Assembly (NCBI GenBank): GCA_036499165.1
Contig: DASYEE010000132.1
Coordinates: 1-64,000, forward strand
Length of the DNA stretch: 64,000 nucleotides
Source of the DNA: Galbitalea sp036499165
GTDB taxonomy: Bacteria; Actinomycetota; Actinomycetes; Actinomycetales; Microbacteriaceae
Reading direction: 5' to 3'
Of this stretch, positions 15,953 through 25,469 are shown in pieces. The notes beneath the pieces were generated by a model. The model worked only from the letters and a program-made list of their open reading frames with translations, made no database searches and had not been told where the DNA came from. The first letter of the stretch is position 1. Each line of letters opens with the position of its first letter. Made by a program: the position numbers and the translations under genes.

Positions 15953-17364
15953 GATTCAATGCTCCAATGTGTGCCGGTAGGCGAATCTTCAACCGTAATG
16001 CCCGCTTCTGCCAGTTCATCACGAATGCGGTCTGCGGCGGTGAAATCGCGTGCAGCCCGGGCGGCCTCGCGATCGGCGATGAGCCGCTCGACAAGGGCAG
16101 CCAGGGCGTGGTCGCCTGGCGTCGCGGAAGCAGATTTCCATTCCGGCGAGTGCGGATTGATACCGAGAACCTCGGTCATTGCCGTCACCTCGCCACGGAT
16201 CGCCGCTGCCACCCCGAGGTCTTCAAGGTCGAGGGCAGCGTTGCCGGCTCGAACCCGATCGTGCAGCACCGCGAGCGCCTGCGGAACCGCGAGATCGTCA
16301 TCCATCGCGGCCGCGAATTCGGCAGGAATCACCGGTGCTCCGCTGCCCGCAAAGCGGGTTGACTCGAGTCGCCTGCTGGCGCGGGTGAGGAACGTCTCGA
16401 TGCGATCGAGCGCGGCCTCCGCCTCGACCAGGGCGCCGTCGTGATAGTCGATCGTCGACCGGTAGTGAGCAGAGCCGAGGTAGTAGCGCACGACCAGCGG
16501 CGCAGCCAGGTCGAGAAATTCGGATGCGTAGATCGAGTTCCCGAGCGACTTCGACATCTTCTGGCCGTTCACGTTGACGAGCCCGTTGTGTACCCAGTAG
16601 CTCGCGAACGCGTCGCCCGCCGCCGTCGACTGGGCGAGCTCGTTTTCGTGGTGCGGGAAGCGGAGGTCGAGGCCGCCGCCGTGGATGTCGAACGCAGTGC
16701 CGAGATAGCGCGCCGACATCGCAGAGCACTCGATGTGCCAGCCGGGGCGTCCCGCTCCCCAGGGGGAAACCCAGGATGCCGAGGCCGGCTCGTCTGGCTT
16801 GCTGCCCTTCCAGAGGGCGAAATCCTGCGGCGCCCGCTTGCCGCGAGGGTCGGCATCCGTCGCCGCGACCATGTCGGTGAGCCGCTGGTTCGAGAGCTCC
16901 CCATAAGACGGCCAGCTCGCGGTGTCGAAGTAGACATCCCCGGAGCCATCGGCAGCCGGATACGCGTGGCCGAGCTCGATCAGGCGGGCGATGGTCTCCT
17001 GCATCTGGGTGACGCTGGCGGTCGCGCGCGGCTCGTAGGTGGGCGCGAGAATCCCGAGCCTCCGGTACGCGTCGGTGAACTCGAGTTCGTAACGGTAGGC
17101 GAGCGCCCACCATGTTTCGGTCGAGGAAGCGTTCGCGAGGATCTTGTCGTCGATGTCGGTGACGTTGCGAACCAGCGTCACGTCGAACCCGCGGTAGGCG
17201 AACCAGCGTCGCCACAGGTCATAGACGAGGGCAGAACGCAGGTGACCGATATGCGGCGACGACTGCACGGTCGGGCCGCAGACGTAGACCCCGACCTGCC
17301 CCGGCACGAGCGGGACGAAGTCGGTAGTGGCCTGCGCCCTGGTGTCGTACAGCCGGATACTCAC
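15949..17364 (-). CDS. cysS: Cysteinyl-tRNA synthetase
   Basis: The 471-residue class I synthetase has the zinc cysteine region YVCGPTVQSSPHIGHLRSAL (HIGH-like motif) near the N-terminus and the KMSKSLGN loop (about 265-272). The helical anticodon-binding C-terminus is also present. It charges tRNA-Cys. The mycothiol ligase MshC is a close homologue, but this full length and the housekeeping context favour CysS. Confidence 0.95.
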   Translation of the reverse strand: MSIRLYDTRAQATTDFVPLVPGQVGVYVCGPTVQSSPHIGHLRSALVYDLWRRWFAYRGFDVTLVRNVTDIDDKILANASSTETWWALAYRYELEFTDAYRRLGILAPTYEPRATASVTQMQETIARLIELGHAYPAADGSGDVYFDTASWPSYGELSNQRLTDMVAATDADPRGKRAPQDFALWKGSKPDEPASASWVSPWGAGRPGWHIECSAMSARYLGTAFDIHGGGLDLRFPHHENELAQSTAAGDAFASYWVHNGLVNVNGQKMSKSLGNSIYASEFLDLAAPLVVRYYLGSAHYRSTIDYHDGALVEAEAALDRIETFLTRASRRLESTRFAGSGAPVIPAEFAAAMDDDLAVPQALAVLHDRVRAGNAALDLEDLGVAAAIRGEVTAMTEVLGINPHSPEWKSASATPGDHALAALVERLIADREAARAARDFTAADRIRDELAEAGITVEDSPTGTHWSIES

Positions 17365-17394
17365 CCCGAAAGTTTACCGACTGGCGCCGGGAGG

Positions 17395-18549
17395 TTACGT
17401 AGCCAAAAGAGCGGTGGCAATAGCCGCGATACCCTCACCGCGACCCGTGAATCCGAGGCCGTCGGATGTCGTGGCCGAGACACTCACCGGGGCTCCGAGC
17501 ACCGCAGACAGCACCGCCTCCACCTCGGCTCGGCGTGGGGCGAGTTTGGGGCGATTGCCAATCACCTGCACGCTCACGTTCAGGATCCGCAATCCCGCGT
17601 CGGTCACGAGCGCAAGCGTCTCGCGCAGGAAGACCTCACCACGTGCCGCCTCGAACCGCGGGGCGTCGGTGCCGAATCGGCCGCCGATGTCGCCGAGGCC
17701 AGCCGCAGACAGCAGTGCATCGCAGATGGCGTGGGCCACGGCATCCCCGTCGCTGTGGCCAGCGAGTCCCGGTTCGCCCGGCCACAACACTCCCCCGAGC
17801 CAGAGCGGCTGTGCCGAATCAAATGCATGGACGTCGATGCCGATTCCGGTGCGAGTGGCCTGCACGGCGTGCGTCGGCCCCACGATGGACTCCGCGCGGT
17901 CGAGATCGGCTGGCGTCGTGATCTTGAAGGCCAGCGGATCGCCGTCGATGATGTGCACGGGATGCCCGGCCGCGGCATAGACGGCTGCATCGTCTGTCAT
18001 CGATTGCGGGGATGCGTTGTATGCGTCCCTCAGCTTGTGCAACGGAAAGCCCTGGGGCGTCTGCATTGCAGCCAGCTGGGAGCGGTCGATCGTCTCCACC
18101 GCTCGCCCGGCATCCACTCGCTTGATGGTGTCTGTGACTGCGAGCCCGGGAACGACCCCTTCGCCGGTTCGACGCACCTCAGCCGCCACCGAAGCGAACA
18201 GGGAGACGGGCGCGAATGGTCGCGCCGCATCGTGAACGAGTACGTATTTCACGCTCTCCGAGAGAGCCGCAAGACCGTTGCCAACAGATTCGTGCCTGTC
18301 AGCGGCACCCTCGACCACCATGATGTCGTCCCAGTTGGGCGAGATCGAGCGACAGATGGCGTCGGCGTCATCCGACCACTCTCGCGAAGCGACCACGACG
18401 ATCTCGACCGGCTCAGCGAGCGCGAGCACCGGCTCGATAGCGCGCTGAAGCAGCGTCTTGCCGCCGACTTTCACGTACGCCTTCGGCACAGGGGCGCCGA
18501 GACGCGACCCACTGCCAGCAGCGACGATCACCACACCGAGCTCTGCCAC
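17395..18549 (-). CDS. ispDF: Bifunctional IspD/IspF enzyme of the MEP isoprenoid pathway
   Basis: The 384-residue fusion has an N-terminal IspD cytidylyltransferase (VVIVAAGSGSRLGAPVPKAYVKVGGKTLL; VHDAARPF) and, from about residue 230, an IspF cyclodiphosphate synthase (GIGIDVHAFDS with metal-binding D and H; LAGHSDGDAVAHAICDALL). It performs two non-consecutive steps of the MEP pathway. The GTG start lies 15 nt after the carD stop, so the two are likely one operon. Confidence 0.95.
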   Translation of the reverse strand: MAELGVVIVAAGSGSRLGAPVPKAYVKVGGKTLLQRAIEPVLALAEPVEIVVVASREWSDDADAICRSISPNWDDIMVVEGAADRHESVGNGLAALSESVKYVLVHDAARPFAPVSLFASVAAEVRRTGEGVVPGLAVTDTIKRVDAGRAVETIDRSQLAAMQTPQGFPLHKLRDAYNASPQSMTDDAAVYAAAGHPVHIIDGDPLAFKITTPADLDRAESIVGPTHAVQATRTGIGIDVHAFDSAQPLWLGGVLWPGEPGLAGHSDGDAVAHAICDALLSAAGLGDIGGRFGTDAPRFEAARGEVFLRETLALVTDAGLRILNVSVQVIGNRPKLAPRRAEVEAVLSAVLGAPVSVSATTSDGLGFTGRGEGIAAIATALLAT

Positions 18550-18564
18550 GGTGCTAGCGAGTCT

Positions 18565-19047
18565 TTAGGAGGCCAGTACCTCGTCGAGAACCGTCGAGGC
18601 CTTCTCTTCGTCGGTCTTCTCGGCAAGTGCGAGCTCTGAGATGAGGATCTGGCGAGCCTTCGCAAGCATGCGCTTCTCACCAGCGGACAGACCGCGATCC
18701 TGGTCACGACGCCACAGGTCACGAACGACCTCTGACACCTTGATCACGTCGCCCGAAGCCAGCTTCTCGAGGTTTGCCTTGTAGCGGCGCGACCAGTTGG
18801 TCGGCTCTTCGGTGAAAGGCGCGCGCAGCACCTCGAACACCTTGTCGAGGCCTTCGCGACCGATGACGTCGCGAACGCCGACCAGGTCGACATTGTCCGC
18901 GGGAACCTCGATCGTCAAATCGCCCTGGGTGACGTTGAGTTTCAGGTAGAGCTTCTCTTCGCCCTTGATGATCCTCTTCTTCACCTCGGTGATCGTTGCT
19001 GCGCCGTGGTGGGGGTAAACGACTGTTTCGCCAACCTCAAAAAGCAT
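18565..19047 (-). CDS. carD: CarD-family RNA polymerase-binding regulator
   Basis: The 160-residue protein (MLFEVGETVVYPHHGAATITEV) has an N-terminal Tudor-like RNAP-interacting domain and a C-terminal helical DNA-binding domain (TEEPTNWSRRYKANLEKLASGDVIKVSEVVRDLWRR). CarD stabilises open complexes, especially at rRNA promoters. I chose ATG 19047, with GGAG 9 nt upstream; the longer frame to 19083 starts in the divergent promoter region. Confidence 0.95.
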   Translation of the reverse strand: MLFEVGETVVYPHHGAATITEVKKRIIKGEEKLYLKLNVTQGDLTIEVPADNVDLVGVRDVIGREGLDKVFEVLRAPFTEEPTNWSRRYKANLEKLASGDVIKVSEVVRDLWRRDQDRGLSAGEKRMLAKARQILISELALAEKTDEEKASTVLDEVLAS

Positions 19048-19155
19048 GAATGGGGCTCCGTTCGAAGACCTCAAGTTTACCACAGGCGTCCGAGCCGGAT
19101 TGGGGCGGGGATAGGTTGATGACTATGCTGCCGAGCCTGGAGACCTCCGCCCCGT

Positions 19156-20670
19156 ATGCCGAATAACGAATATGGCGATTTCCAGACGCCGATCGAGCTG
19201 GCGCGGCAGGTCATCGCGCTCCTTCCCCGGACGGAGTGGACGAGCATCCTCGAGCCAGCCTGCGGAACGGGGACCTTCCTGAAGGCAGCCGCCGAAGCAT
19301 TCCCGGATGCTCGGCGGTACGGTGTCGAACTGCAACCGGAGTACGCACTGGGCGCGCGGGCGTATGGGGAGATCGTCGTCGCTGATGCCCTGCAGATCGA
19401 TTTCGCTGGTGCGTTCGACTGGCCGAGCGACGGCAAGCTCCTCGTGATCGGCAACCCGCCATGGGTCACCAGCGCAGACCTCACGGGATTCGCGTCGGCG
19501 AACCGGCCGACGCTCAGCAACATCAGGGGGCTGCGCGGCATCGAGGCGATGACCGGCGCGTCCAACTTCGATATCGCCGAGGCCATCATCCTCAGGCTTA
19601 TCGCGACCCTTGGCCACCTCTCGCCGACCATCGTGTTGCTCTGCAAGACCCAGGTCGCCCGAAACCTGCTCACGTACGCCGCGCAGTTTTCGCTGCCGAT
19701 CTCTGGCGTGCGGTTGTACGGAATCGACTCCAAAAAATGGTTCGGCGCCGGAGCAGATGCCTGTCTATTAACGTTTTCGGTGGGCACGGCGGCGACGGGC
19801 TACTCCGCTGACGTGTATGCCGACCTCGGCACGGAGCACCTGGTCACCCGCATCGGAGTCGTGGGCGATCGCCTCGTCTCCAATCTCGATGCTTACGAGC
19901 GCACCCGCGCGGCCGACGGTGTCTCTCCCGTGACGTGGTGGCAGGGCATCAAGCACGACGCCACCCAGGTCATGGAGCTCGTCGAGCGGGATGGCCCGCA
20001 CACGAAGTCTGGCGTCGTTGTCGATGTCGAAGCCGAATACGTCTACCCCCTTGCCAAGAGCACCGACGTGTTCCGCGGCACGGCCGCGTCGCCGCGCAAA
20101 TGGATGCTCGTGCCCCAGCAGCACACGGGAGACGACACCAGAATCCTCGAACGGACGGCACCGCGACTGTGGGCCTACCTGACCGACAACGGCGACGCCC
20201 TCGACGGGCGACGGTCATCCATCTATCGCGGGCGTCCTCGGTTCAGCATCTTCGGGGTGGGCCCGTACTCGTTTGCGCCGTACAAGGTCGCCATTTCGGC
20301 GATGCACAAGCGACCGGTATTCCGACTGGTCGGGCCGCAACATGGTCGACCCGTGATGTTCGACGACGTCTGCTACTTCACGCCGTTCGAGGATGTCGCC
20401 CCGGCAGCGCTCGTAACCGCTCTACTCGAGAGCGCGGCCGCGACCGCCCTGCTCGGCTCGCTCTCGTTCGTCGACGCCAAGCGCCCCGTCACCAAGAAAC
20501 TGCTGCAGCGCCTTGACCTTGCCGTGCTGGCAACAGAGTGCTCGAGCGACCAGCTGGTCGCTCGAGCCGCGCAGCTGTGTGGCGAAGTCGGTGAGCGCCG
20601 TTCGCGCGACGAACTGGCGGTCTCTCTCGACGTGCTGCTGGATTCGTGGGGCCGCGACTCATCGACCTGA
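19156..20670 (+). CDS. Solitary N6-adenine DNA methyltransferase-like protein
   Basis: The 504-residue protein begins with QTPIELARQV, then SAM motif I LEPACGTGTF (32-41), an acidic loop (YGVELQ) and the catalytic NPPW (100-103). This order is that of gamma-class adenine methylases such as M.TaqI. The remaining 350 residues contain a target-recognition-like part (WYKVAISAMHKRP-like region at about 375) and no nuclease or helicase motif. No restriction gene adjoins it; carD is divergent and a lipoprotein follows. It is likely an orphan methylase or a guard against a distant nuclease. Confidence 0.75.
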   Translation: MPNNEYGDFQTPIELARQVIALLPRTEWTSILEPACGTGTFLKAAAEAFPDARRYGVELQPEYALGARAYGEIVVADALQIDFAGAFDWPSDGKLLVIGNPPWVTSADLTGFASANRPTLSNIRGLRGIEAMTGASNFDIAEAIILRLIATLGHLSPTIVLLCKTQVARNLLTYAAQFSLPISGVRLYGIDSKKWFGAGADACLLTFSVGTAATGYSADVYADLGTEHLVTRIGVVGDRLVSNLDAYERTRAADGVSPVTWWQGIKHDATQVMELVERDGPHTKSGVVVDVEAEYVYPLAKSTDVFRGTAASPRKWMLVPQQHTGDDTRILERTAPRLWAYLTDNGDALDGRRSSIYRGRPRFSIFGVGPYSFAPYKVAISAMHKRPVFRLVGPQHGRPVMFDDVCYFTPFEDVAPAALVTALLESAAATALLGSLSFVDAKRPVTKKLLQRLDLAVLATECSSDQLVARAAQLCGEVGERRSRDELAVSLDVLLDSWGRDSST

Positions 20671-20744
20671 AGATTCCGCGCAAAACTGACTGGCGGACGC
20701 GGTTAGGCTAGACGTGTTCTGTACGGCACGTTCTGGAGGATCTC

Positions 20745-21341
20745 GTGAGACGACGCATCGCGGCTGCCGCTGTATTCGCAGTCGGGCTAATGCTCGCCCT
20801 GGCTGCTTGCACGTTCATTACGCCGGTCGCGACAGGCCTCGCGTATGACCAGAGCGACGGCATCAGTGCGAATGTCGGTGCGATCCAGTTGCGCAACGCG
20901 TTCGTTGTCAGCGACGACGGCGAGAGCGCCAACTTCGTCGGTGTCGTGATCAACACGAGCAAGACCGACAAGGATGTCAACTTCCAGTACGTCTCGCACG
21001 TCGACAACAAGACCGCCAACACCACCGTCACAGTGAAGGTCCCCGCTGGCGGAGTCATCTCCTACGGCGACCCGTCGACTCCCCAGCTGCAGTTCGACGC
21101 CATCGACGTCCAGCCGGGCGCACTGTTCAAAGTGTTTGTGCAGTACGGCAACGTCAGCGGAAAATCGCTGCGCTTGCCCGTCCTCACCTCGAGCCAGAGC
21201 TCATACCGACACCTGCTGCCGACCCCGACGCCAACGCCCACCGTGTGCGCGACGCCGGTGCCCTCTACCGACACGCAGGCGGGCATCACGATCCCCGGAT
21301 GCCCGAACCCGTTGTCGACGGCTAAGCCCGTCACCAACTAG
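20745..21341 (+). CDS. Secreted lipoprotein, 198 aa
   Basis: A GTG start with a perfect GGAGGA ribosome site encodes a lipoprotein signal (MRRRIAAAAVFAVGLMLALAAC; lipid-attachment cysteine at residue 22). The mature part is a beta-rich domain (VGAIQLRNAFVVSDDGESANF, VGVVINTSKTDKDV) resembling small metallochaperone-like or DUF-type immunoglobulin folds, with a Pro/Thr C-terminal stretch (PTPTPTPT). The function is unknown. Confidence 0.75.
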   Translation: MRRRIAAAAVFAVGLMLALAACTFITPVATGLAYDQSDGISANVGAIQLRNAFVVSDDGESANFVGVVINTSKTDKDVNFQYVSHVDNKTANTTVTVKVPAGGVISYGDPSTPQLQFDAIDVQPGALFKVFVQYGNVSGKSLRLPVLTSSQSSYRHLLPTPTPTPTVCATPVPSTDTQAGITIPGCPNPLSTAKPVTN

Positions 21342-21403
21342 CAGCGACGGGCTGCGCTGCGCGATCGGGCCGGCTCCAACCTGGCGAAGGCTACGCCTCG
21401 GGC

Positions 21404-22084
21404 CTACGCCTCGAATCGGTAGCCGAGTCCTCGCACGGTAACCAGCATTGTCGGCTCGGAGGGGTTCTCCTCGATGCGCGACCGGATGCGCTTGATGTGG
21501 ACATCGAGCGTCTTCGTGTCGCCATAGTAATCGGCGCCCCAGACGCGGTCTATCAACTGCCCCCGCGTCAGCACCCGCCCGGCGTTGCGCAGCAGTACCT
21601 CGAGCAGCTCGAACTCCTTGAGCGGCATCGGGGTGTCGCGGCCAGAGACGGCGACCGTGTGGCGCTCGATGTCCATGCGCACGGTGCCGGCCTCGAGCAC
21701 CGCTTCGCGCAGGTCATCCTCTTCCGTGCGGCGACGAAGGATCGCACGGATGCGCGCCAGCAACTCGCGGGACGAGTACGGCTTCGTGACGTAGTCGTCT
21801 GCGCCGAGTTCCAGGCCGACGACGATATCGATCTCGCTGTCTTTCGCGGTGAGCATGATGATCGGCACCGATGACCGACTGCGGATCTCGCGGCACACCT
21901 CGGTGCCGGGCAGCCCCGGCAGCATGAGGTCGAGGAGCACCAGGTCACTGCCGTTCTTGTCGAATTCCGCGACGGCGGAGAGTCCGTCCGCCGCGATCGT
22001 CGTCTCGTACCCCTCTCGCTCGAGAAGGAAGGCGAGGGGTTCGCTGAGTGCGGGCTCGTCTTCGACGATGAGGATTCTGGTCAT
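21404..22084 (-). CDS. regX3: Response regulator RegX3/PhoP type, phosphate response
   Basis: The 226-residue OmpR-family regulator has phospho-acceptor D52 (LLDLMLPG), K101 (TKPYSS) and a winged helix (MPLKEFELLEVLLRNAGRVLTRGQLIDRVWG; TKTLDVHIKRIRSRI). ATG 22084 has GGAG about 10 nt upstream and lies 4 nt after the senX3 stop. Together with SenX3 and the divergent phoU this is the actinobacterial phosphate-starvation system. It probably binds the 11-nt repeats listed at 23307, 31307 and 34521. Confidence 0.92.
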   Translation of the reverse strand: MTRILIVEDEPALSEPLAFLLEREGYETTIAADGLSAVAEFDKNGSDLVLLDLMLPGLPGTEVCREIRSRSSVPIIMLTAKDSEIDIVVGLELGADDYVTKPYSSRELLARIRAILRRRTEEDDLREAVLEAGTVRMDIERHTVAVSGRDTPMPLKEFELLEVLLRNAGRVLTRGQLIDRVWGADYYGDTKTLDVHIKRIRSRIEENPSEPTMLVTVRGLGYRFEA

Positions 22085-22088
22085 CTGG

Positions 22089-23234
22089 CTATGCTCCAAG
22101 GCTTGCTGCTGTGGCCGGTGCTTCTGGCAACCGGATGGTGAAGGTGGAGCCGTTGCCTGGTTGTGACCAGACGCGGACATCCCCGCCGTGATTCTGTACG
22201 ACGTGCTTGACGATGGCGAGTCCGAGGCCGGACCCGCCGGTATTTCGGCTGCGAGCCGGGTCGCTCCGATAGAACCGCTCGAAGACGCGGTCGAGTTCGT
22301 CGTCAGGGATGCCGACGCCCTGGTCGGTCACCGCGATTTCGACAACCCCGTCTGACTGCGAAACGCCGATACCGACGCGCGCGTTATTGGGTGAGTATTG
22401 GACGGCGTTCGCCACCAGGTTGTGGAGAGCGACCACCAGGAGCGCCTCATCGCCGTATACGGCCGTGTGGTGCACACCGCCGCTGACCAGCCGAATATTG
22501 AGCGCATCGGCGGCGACCCTGTTCTCATCGATGGCGAGCGCCACGACGCTGTCGATGTCGACCAGCTCCGGCTTCGTCAGCGCATCCGCCGCCTGGAGCC
22601 GTGAGAGCTGGATGACCTCCTGCGTGATCTTGGCGAGGCGTTCGGCCTCCTTCGTCAGTCGCTTAGCGAACCGAGTGACCTGCTCTGGCTCGTCCGCCGC
22701 GCTCTGCAGCGCCTCCGCCAGGAGGCTCACCGCACCGATCGGGGTCTTCAGCTCATGGCTGATGTTGGCCACGAAGTCGCGGCGTACCTCTTCGAGGCGG
22801 TACCCCTCGGTGCGGTCCTCGGCGATGAGGAGCACGTAACGTGCGCCGAGGCGGGCGATACGCACCCAGAGGTGCAGCGTGGCGTCCCCGAGCGGACCAC
22901 GGGCGAGTTGCAGCTCTTCCGCGATGGGCTCGCCGGTGCGACGAACGCGGTCGACCATCTCGGAGAGGTCTGGGTGCACGAGCTTCTGGTTCCAGACGAG
23001 TCCGAACGCGAGCGCGCCAGGGGATGCCTTCACCACGGTATTGGACGGATCGACGACCACGCCGGCGGATTCGATCGCATCGAGCACCTGATCGACACCA
23101 TCCGGTACCGCCGTGTTTACGACCTCGGCAGCATGGCGTCCACGCTGTGCTGCAAGCATGATGACAACGACAACGGAAGCCCCCACGACGACGCCGAAGA
23201 CCAGCGACAGAGGCACCAGCGTTGCGGGGTCCAT
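22089..23234 (-). CDS. senX3: Sensor histidine kinase SenX3 type
   Basis: The 381-residue kinase has one or two short N-terminal membrane segments (about 8-28), a PAS-like region (50-140), phospho-acceptor H160 (NISHELKTPIGAVSLL), N-box (LHNLVANAVQYSPN), G1 (DQGVGIP) and G2 (GGSGLGLAIVKHV). In this family phosphate is sensed through the Pst transporter and PhoU. TAATCT lies 7 nt from the ATG and no ribosome site is seen, so a leaderless transcript is likely. Confidence 0.92.
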   Translation of the reverse strand: MDPATLVPLSLVFGVVVGASVVVVIMLAAQRGRHAAEVVNTAVPDGVDQVLDAIESAGVVVDPSNTVVKASPGALAFGLVWNQKLVHPDLSEMVDRVRRTGEPIAEELQLARGPLGDATLHLWVRIARLGARYVLLIAEDRTEGYRLEEVRRDFVANISHELKTPIGAVSLLAEALQSAADEPEQVTRFAKRLTKEAERLAKITQEVIQLSRLQAADALTKPELVDIDSVVALAIDENRVAADALNIRLVSGGVHHTAVYGDEALLVVALHNLVANAVQYSPNNARVGIGVSQSDGVVEIAVTDQGVGIPDDELDRVFERFYRSDPARSRNTGGSGLGLAIVKHVVQNHGGDVRVWSQPGNGSTFTIRLPEAPATAASLGA

Positions 23235-23306
23235 AGCGACTAGATTAGTGAGAACTTCTGGCCGGACTCCCGGTGATAAGCAAAAGACTGTGGCTTGTCA
23301 AAGAAT

Positions 23307-23339
23307 GTTCAAGGGCAGTCCACCAACCGTTAACCTTGC
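23307..23339. promoter_or_regulatory. Pho box between senX3 and phoU
   Basis: Three consecutive 11-nt units, GTTCAAGGGCA, GTCCACCAACC and GTTAACCTTGC, match the direct-repeat layout of actinobacterial phosphate-regulator sites. They lie in the divergent senX3/phoU region. Confidence 0.75.
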
Positions 23340-23401
23340 GGGAGCAGTGTTGCCCAGAACTGTGCGGGCTTGTCATGCCCGCAGCGAAAGGGACGTAAAC
23401 G

Positions 23402-24055
23402 ATGCGCGAGGTATTCCAACAGGAATTGCGAGAGGTACAGGAGCGACTCATCGAGATCGCCGATCTCGTCGCCCTCTCGATCGAAAATGCGACCCGCGCC
23501 TTTAACGAATCGAACGTCTCCCTCGCCGAGACCGTCATCGCCGATGACAACAAGATCGACGAGGCAGCGCTGGAGCTCGACGAGCTGGCCATCAACATCC
23601 TTGCCCGGCAGCAGCCGGTCGCACGCGACCTGCGCATCGTCGTCAGCGCACTGCGCATCAGCGCTTCGCTTGAGCGCATGGGCGACATGAGCGAGCACAT
23701 CGCACAACTGGCCAGGTACCGGTTCCCCGACAAGGTCGTTCCGAAGAGCCTTCGCCCGACGTTTGCGTCGATGGGGCAGCTGGATGTCGAGATCGCTCGC
23801 AAACTTGTTGAGCTGCTTCGCACTGAAGACGTGGCTGTCGCCGAGGACATCCGCAACTCCGACGACAAGATCGACGCGCTGCACCTGAGCGTCTTCGACA
23901 AGGTGCTCGGTGAGACCTGGAAGGGCGAGGCGATCGATACCGTGGATGCCACCCTCGCGTCGCGCTACCACGAGCGCTTCGCGGACCACGCGGTCTCGAT
24001 TGCTAAGAAGGTCCAGTACCTCGCGACCGGCGACTGGATCCCGGCCGACGCCTGA
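23402..24055 (+). CDS. phoU: Phosphate transport regulator PhoU
   Basis: The 217-residue protein consists of two three-helix PhoU repeats with the acidic metal-binding patterns (DNKIDEAALELDEL; NSDDKIDALHLSVFDK) and LRIVVSALRISASLERMGD. It links the Pst transporter to the SenX3 kinase and keeps the response off when phosphate is plentiful. AAAGGGAC lies 8 nt before the ATG. Confidence 0.95.
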   Translation: MREVFQQELREVQERLIEIADLVALSIENATRAFNESNVSLAETVIADDNKIDEAALELDELAINILARQQPVARDLRIVVSALRISASLERMGDMSEHIAQLARYRFPDKVVPKSLRPTFASMGQLDVEIARKLVELLRTEDVAVAEDIRNSDDKIDALHLSVFDKVLGETWKGEAIDTVDATLASRYHERFADHAVSIAKKVQYLATGDWIPADA

Positions 24056-24063
24056 CCCGTGTC

Positions 24064-24633
24064 TTAGCCGAGTTGCATATCTCGGTGCGGGCCGCTGTGG
24101 ATGACCCTGCCGGTGAGGGTATCCACGGTGACCTCGACTGCCCCTGGCGTGCCGCTCGAGTCCGCGCCTCGACAAACGATCACGTCGCCGTTCGTCCGCC
24201 TGAGCTTGAGGTCGTCAGGCACGAGTTGCTCCGAGCGCCACACCAGTGATCCGTCCGGACCGAAAGCGGCAAGGTCAGCCCAGCCAGCGATCAGGAGCAG
24301 CCTGTGCTTGACGGAGGCTCCCACCCGAACCGGATGGTTGTCCATCTGAACGCGATCGTCGGGTGACCTGACGTCGATCGAGATCGCATAGCCGTACCGG
24401 TCAAGTACACAGATCCTGTTCGGATCGGGCGTTCCGTATATGGCCCCGTTATCTGCGAACGAAACGCTCAGGAGCCAGGACTCTGCAGTTACGGGCGAGA
24501 TAAGTGCGATCGGGCCGCTGGCCTGATCGAACAGCGCCACAATCGGCGTCCGCCAGTCGCCATCGCCGGGGTACTCCGGCTCGGGATCGACCGTGTACGC
24601 GGTCTCGAAGCCCAGATTGTCCCAGTAGACCAT
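24064..24633 (-). CDS. Hypothetical beta-rich protein, 189 aa
   Basis: A good ribosome site (GGGGAGAG) precedes the ATG. The protein has repeated short strands with DG turns (AAFGPDGSLVWRSEQL, ICVLDRYGYAISIDVRS, VTVDTLTGRVI) suggesting a small beta-propeller or sandwich, without signal peptide or cysteine clusters. It lies directly after phoU, convergent, and upstream of gpmA on its own strand. No family is recognised. Confidence 0.65.
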   Translation of the reverse strand: MVYWDNLGFETAYTVDPEPEYPGDGDWRTPIVALFDQASGPIALISPVTAESWLLSVSFADNGAIYGTPDPNRICVLDRYGYAISIDVRSPDDRVQMDNHPVRVGASVKHRLLLIAGWADLAAFGPDGSLVWRSEQLVPDDLKLRRTNGDVIVCRGADSSGTPGAVEVTVDTLTGRVIHSGPHRDMQLG

Positions 24634-24645
24634 CCGGGCTCTCCC

Positions 24646-25389
24646 CTACTTCTTGCCCTGGTTCGCGACCGCGGCGGCGCCGGCCGCTGCGGCCTCGGGG
24701 TCGAGGTAGGCGCCAGGCCCGGTCGGACGGAAGTCGTCGTCGAGTTCGTAGACGAGCGGGATGCCGGTTGGGATGTTGAGCTCTGCGATCGCGTCGTCGC
24801 TGATGCCGTCGAGGTGCTTGACGAGTGCGCGCAGGGAGTTGCCGTGCGCGGTGACGAGCACTGTCTTACCGGCCGCGAGGTCTTTGGTGATGTCCGACTC
24901 CCAGTAGGGCAGCATCCGGTCGATCACGAGCTTCAGCGACTCGGTGCGCGGGATATCGCCGTCGATGTGCGCGTAACGCTCGTCGTGCACCTGGCTGTAC
25001 TCGGCGTCATCCGCGAGGACTGGCGGCGGAACGTCGAATGATCGACGCCACTCCTGGAACTTCTCCGGACCGTACTTCTCAAGCGTCTCGGCCTTGTCGA
25101 GACCCTGCAGGGCGCCGTAGTGGCGCTCGTTGAGACGCCAGGTGCGCTTGACGGGGATCCACAGACGATCCGCGACCTCGAGCGCCAGGTTGGCGGTCTG
25201 GATGGCGCGAGTCAGGACGCTCGTGTAGAGAATCTCCGGCTTCAACCCAGAGTCGGCCAGCAGCTCCCCCGCGCGCTTCGCCTCGGTGACACCCTGGTCG
25301 CTGAGCCGCACGTCGACCCAGCCCGTGAAAAGGTTCTTTTGGTTCCAGTCTGAGTTGCCGTGGCGGAGCAGGATGAGCGTCGAAGTCAT
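24646..25389 (-). CDS. gpmA: 2,3-bisphosphoglycerate-dependent phosphoglycerate mutase
   Basis: The 247-residue enzyme has the RHGNSDWN motif (catalytic H10), NERHYGALQGLDKAET and the second catalytic histidine in VLVTAHGNSLRALVKHL. It interconverts 3- and 2-phosphoglycerate in glycolysis. The C-terminus has an Ala-rich tail. Confidence 0.95.
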   Translation of the reverse strand: MTSTLILLRHGNSDWNQKNLFTGWVDVRLSDQGVTEAKRAGELLADSGLKPEILYTSVLTRAIQTANLALEVADRLWIPVKRTWRLNERHYGALQGLDKAETLEKYGPEKFQEWRRSFDVPPPVLADDAEYSQVHDERYAHIDGDIPRTESLKLVIDRMLPYWESDITKDLAAGKTVLVTAHGNSLRALVKHLDGISDDAIAELNIPTGIPLVYELDDDFRPTGPGAYLDPEAAAAGAAAVANQGKK

Positions 25390-25469
25390 GAATCCAGCTT
25401 ACGGTTTGCCGCGCCGCGGTCGCGCGTCTGCGAGGCCACGCCGGCGCCCGTGCACGCGAGAATGGGTGG

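Noticed and set aside
16441..18639. 732-residue open frame on the plus strand
   Set aside because: It is antisense to cysS and ispDF; high GC keeps the opposite strand open. Its product has no domain pattern.
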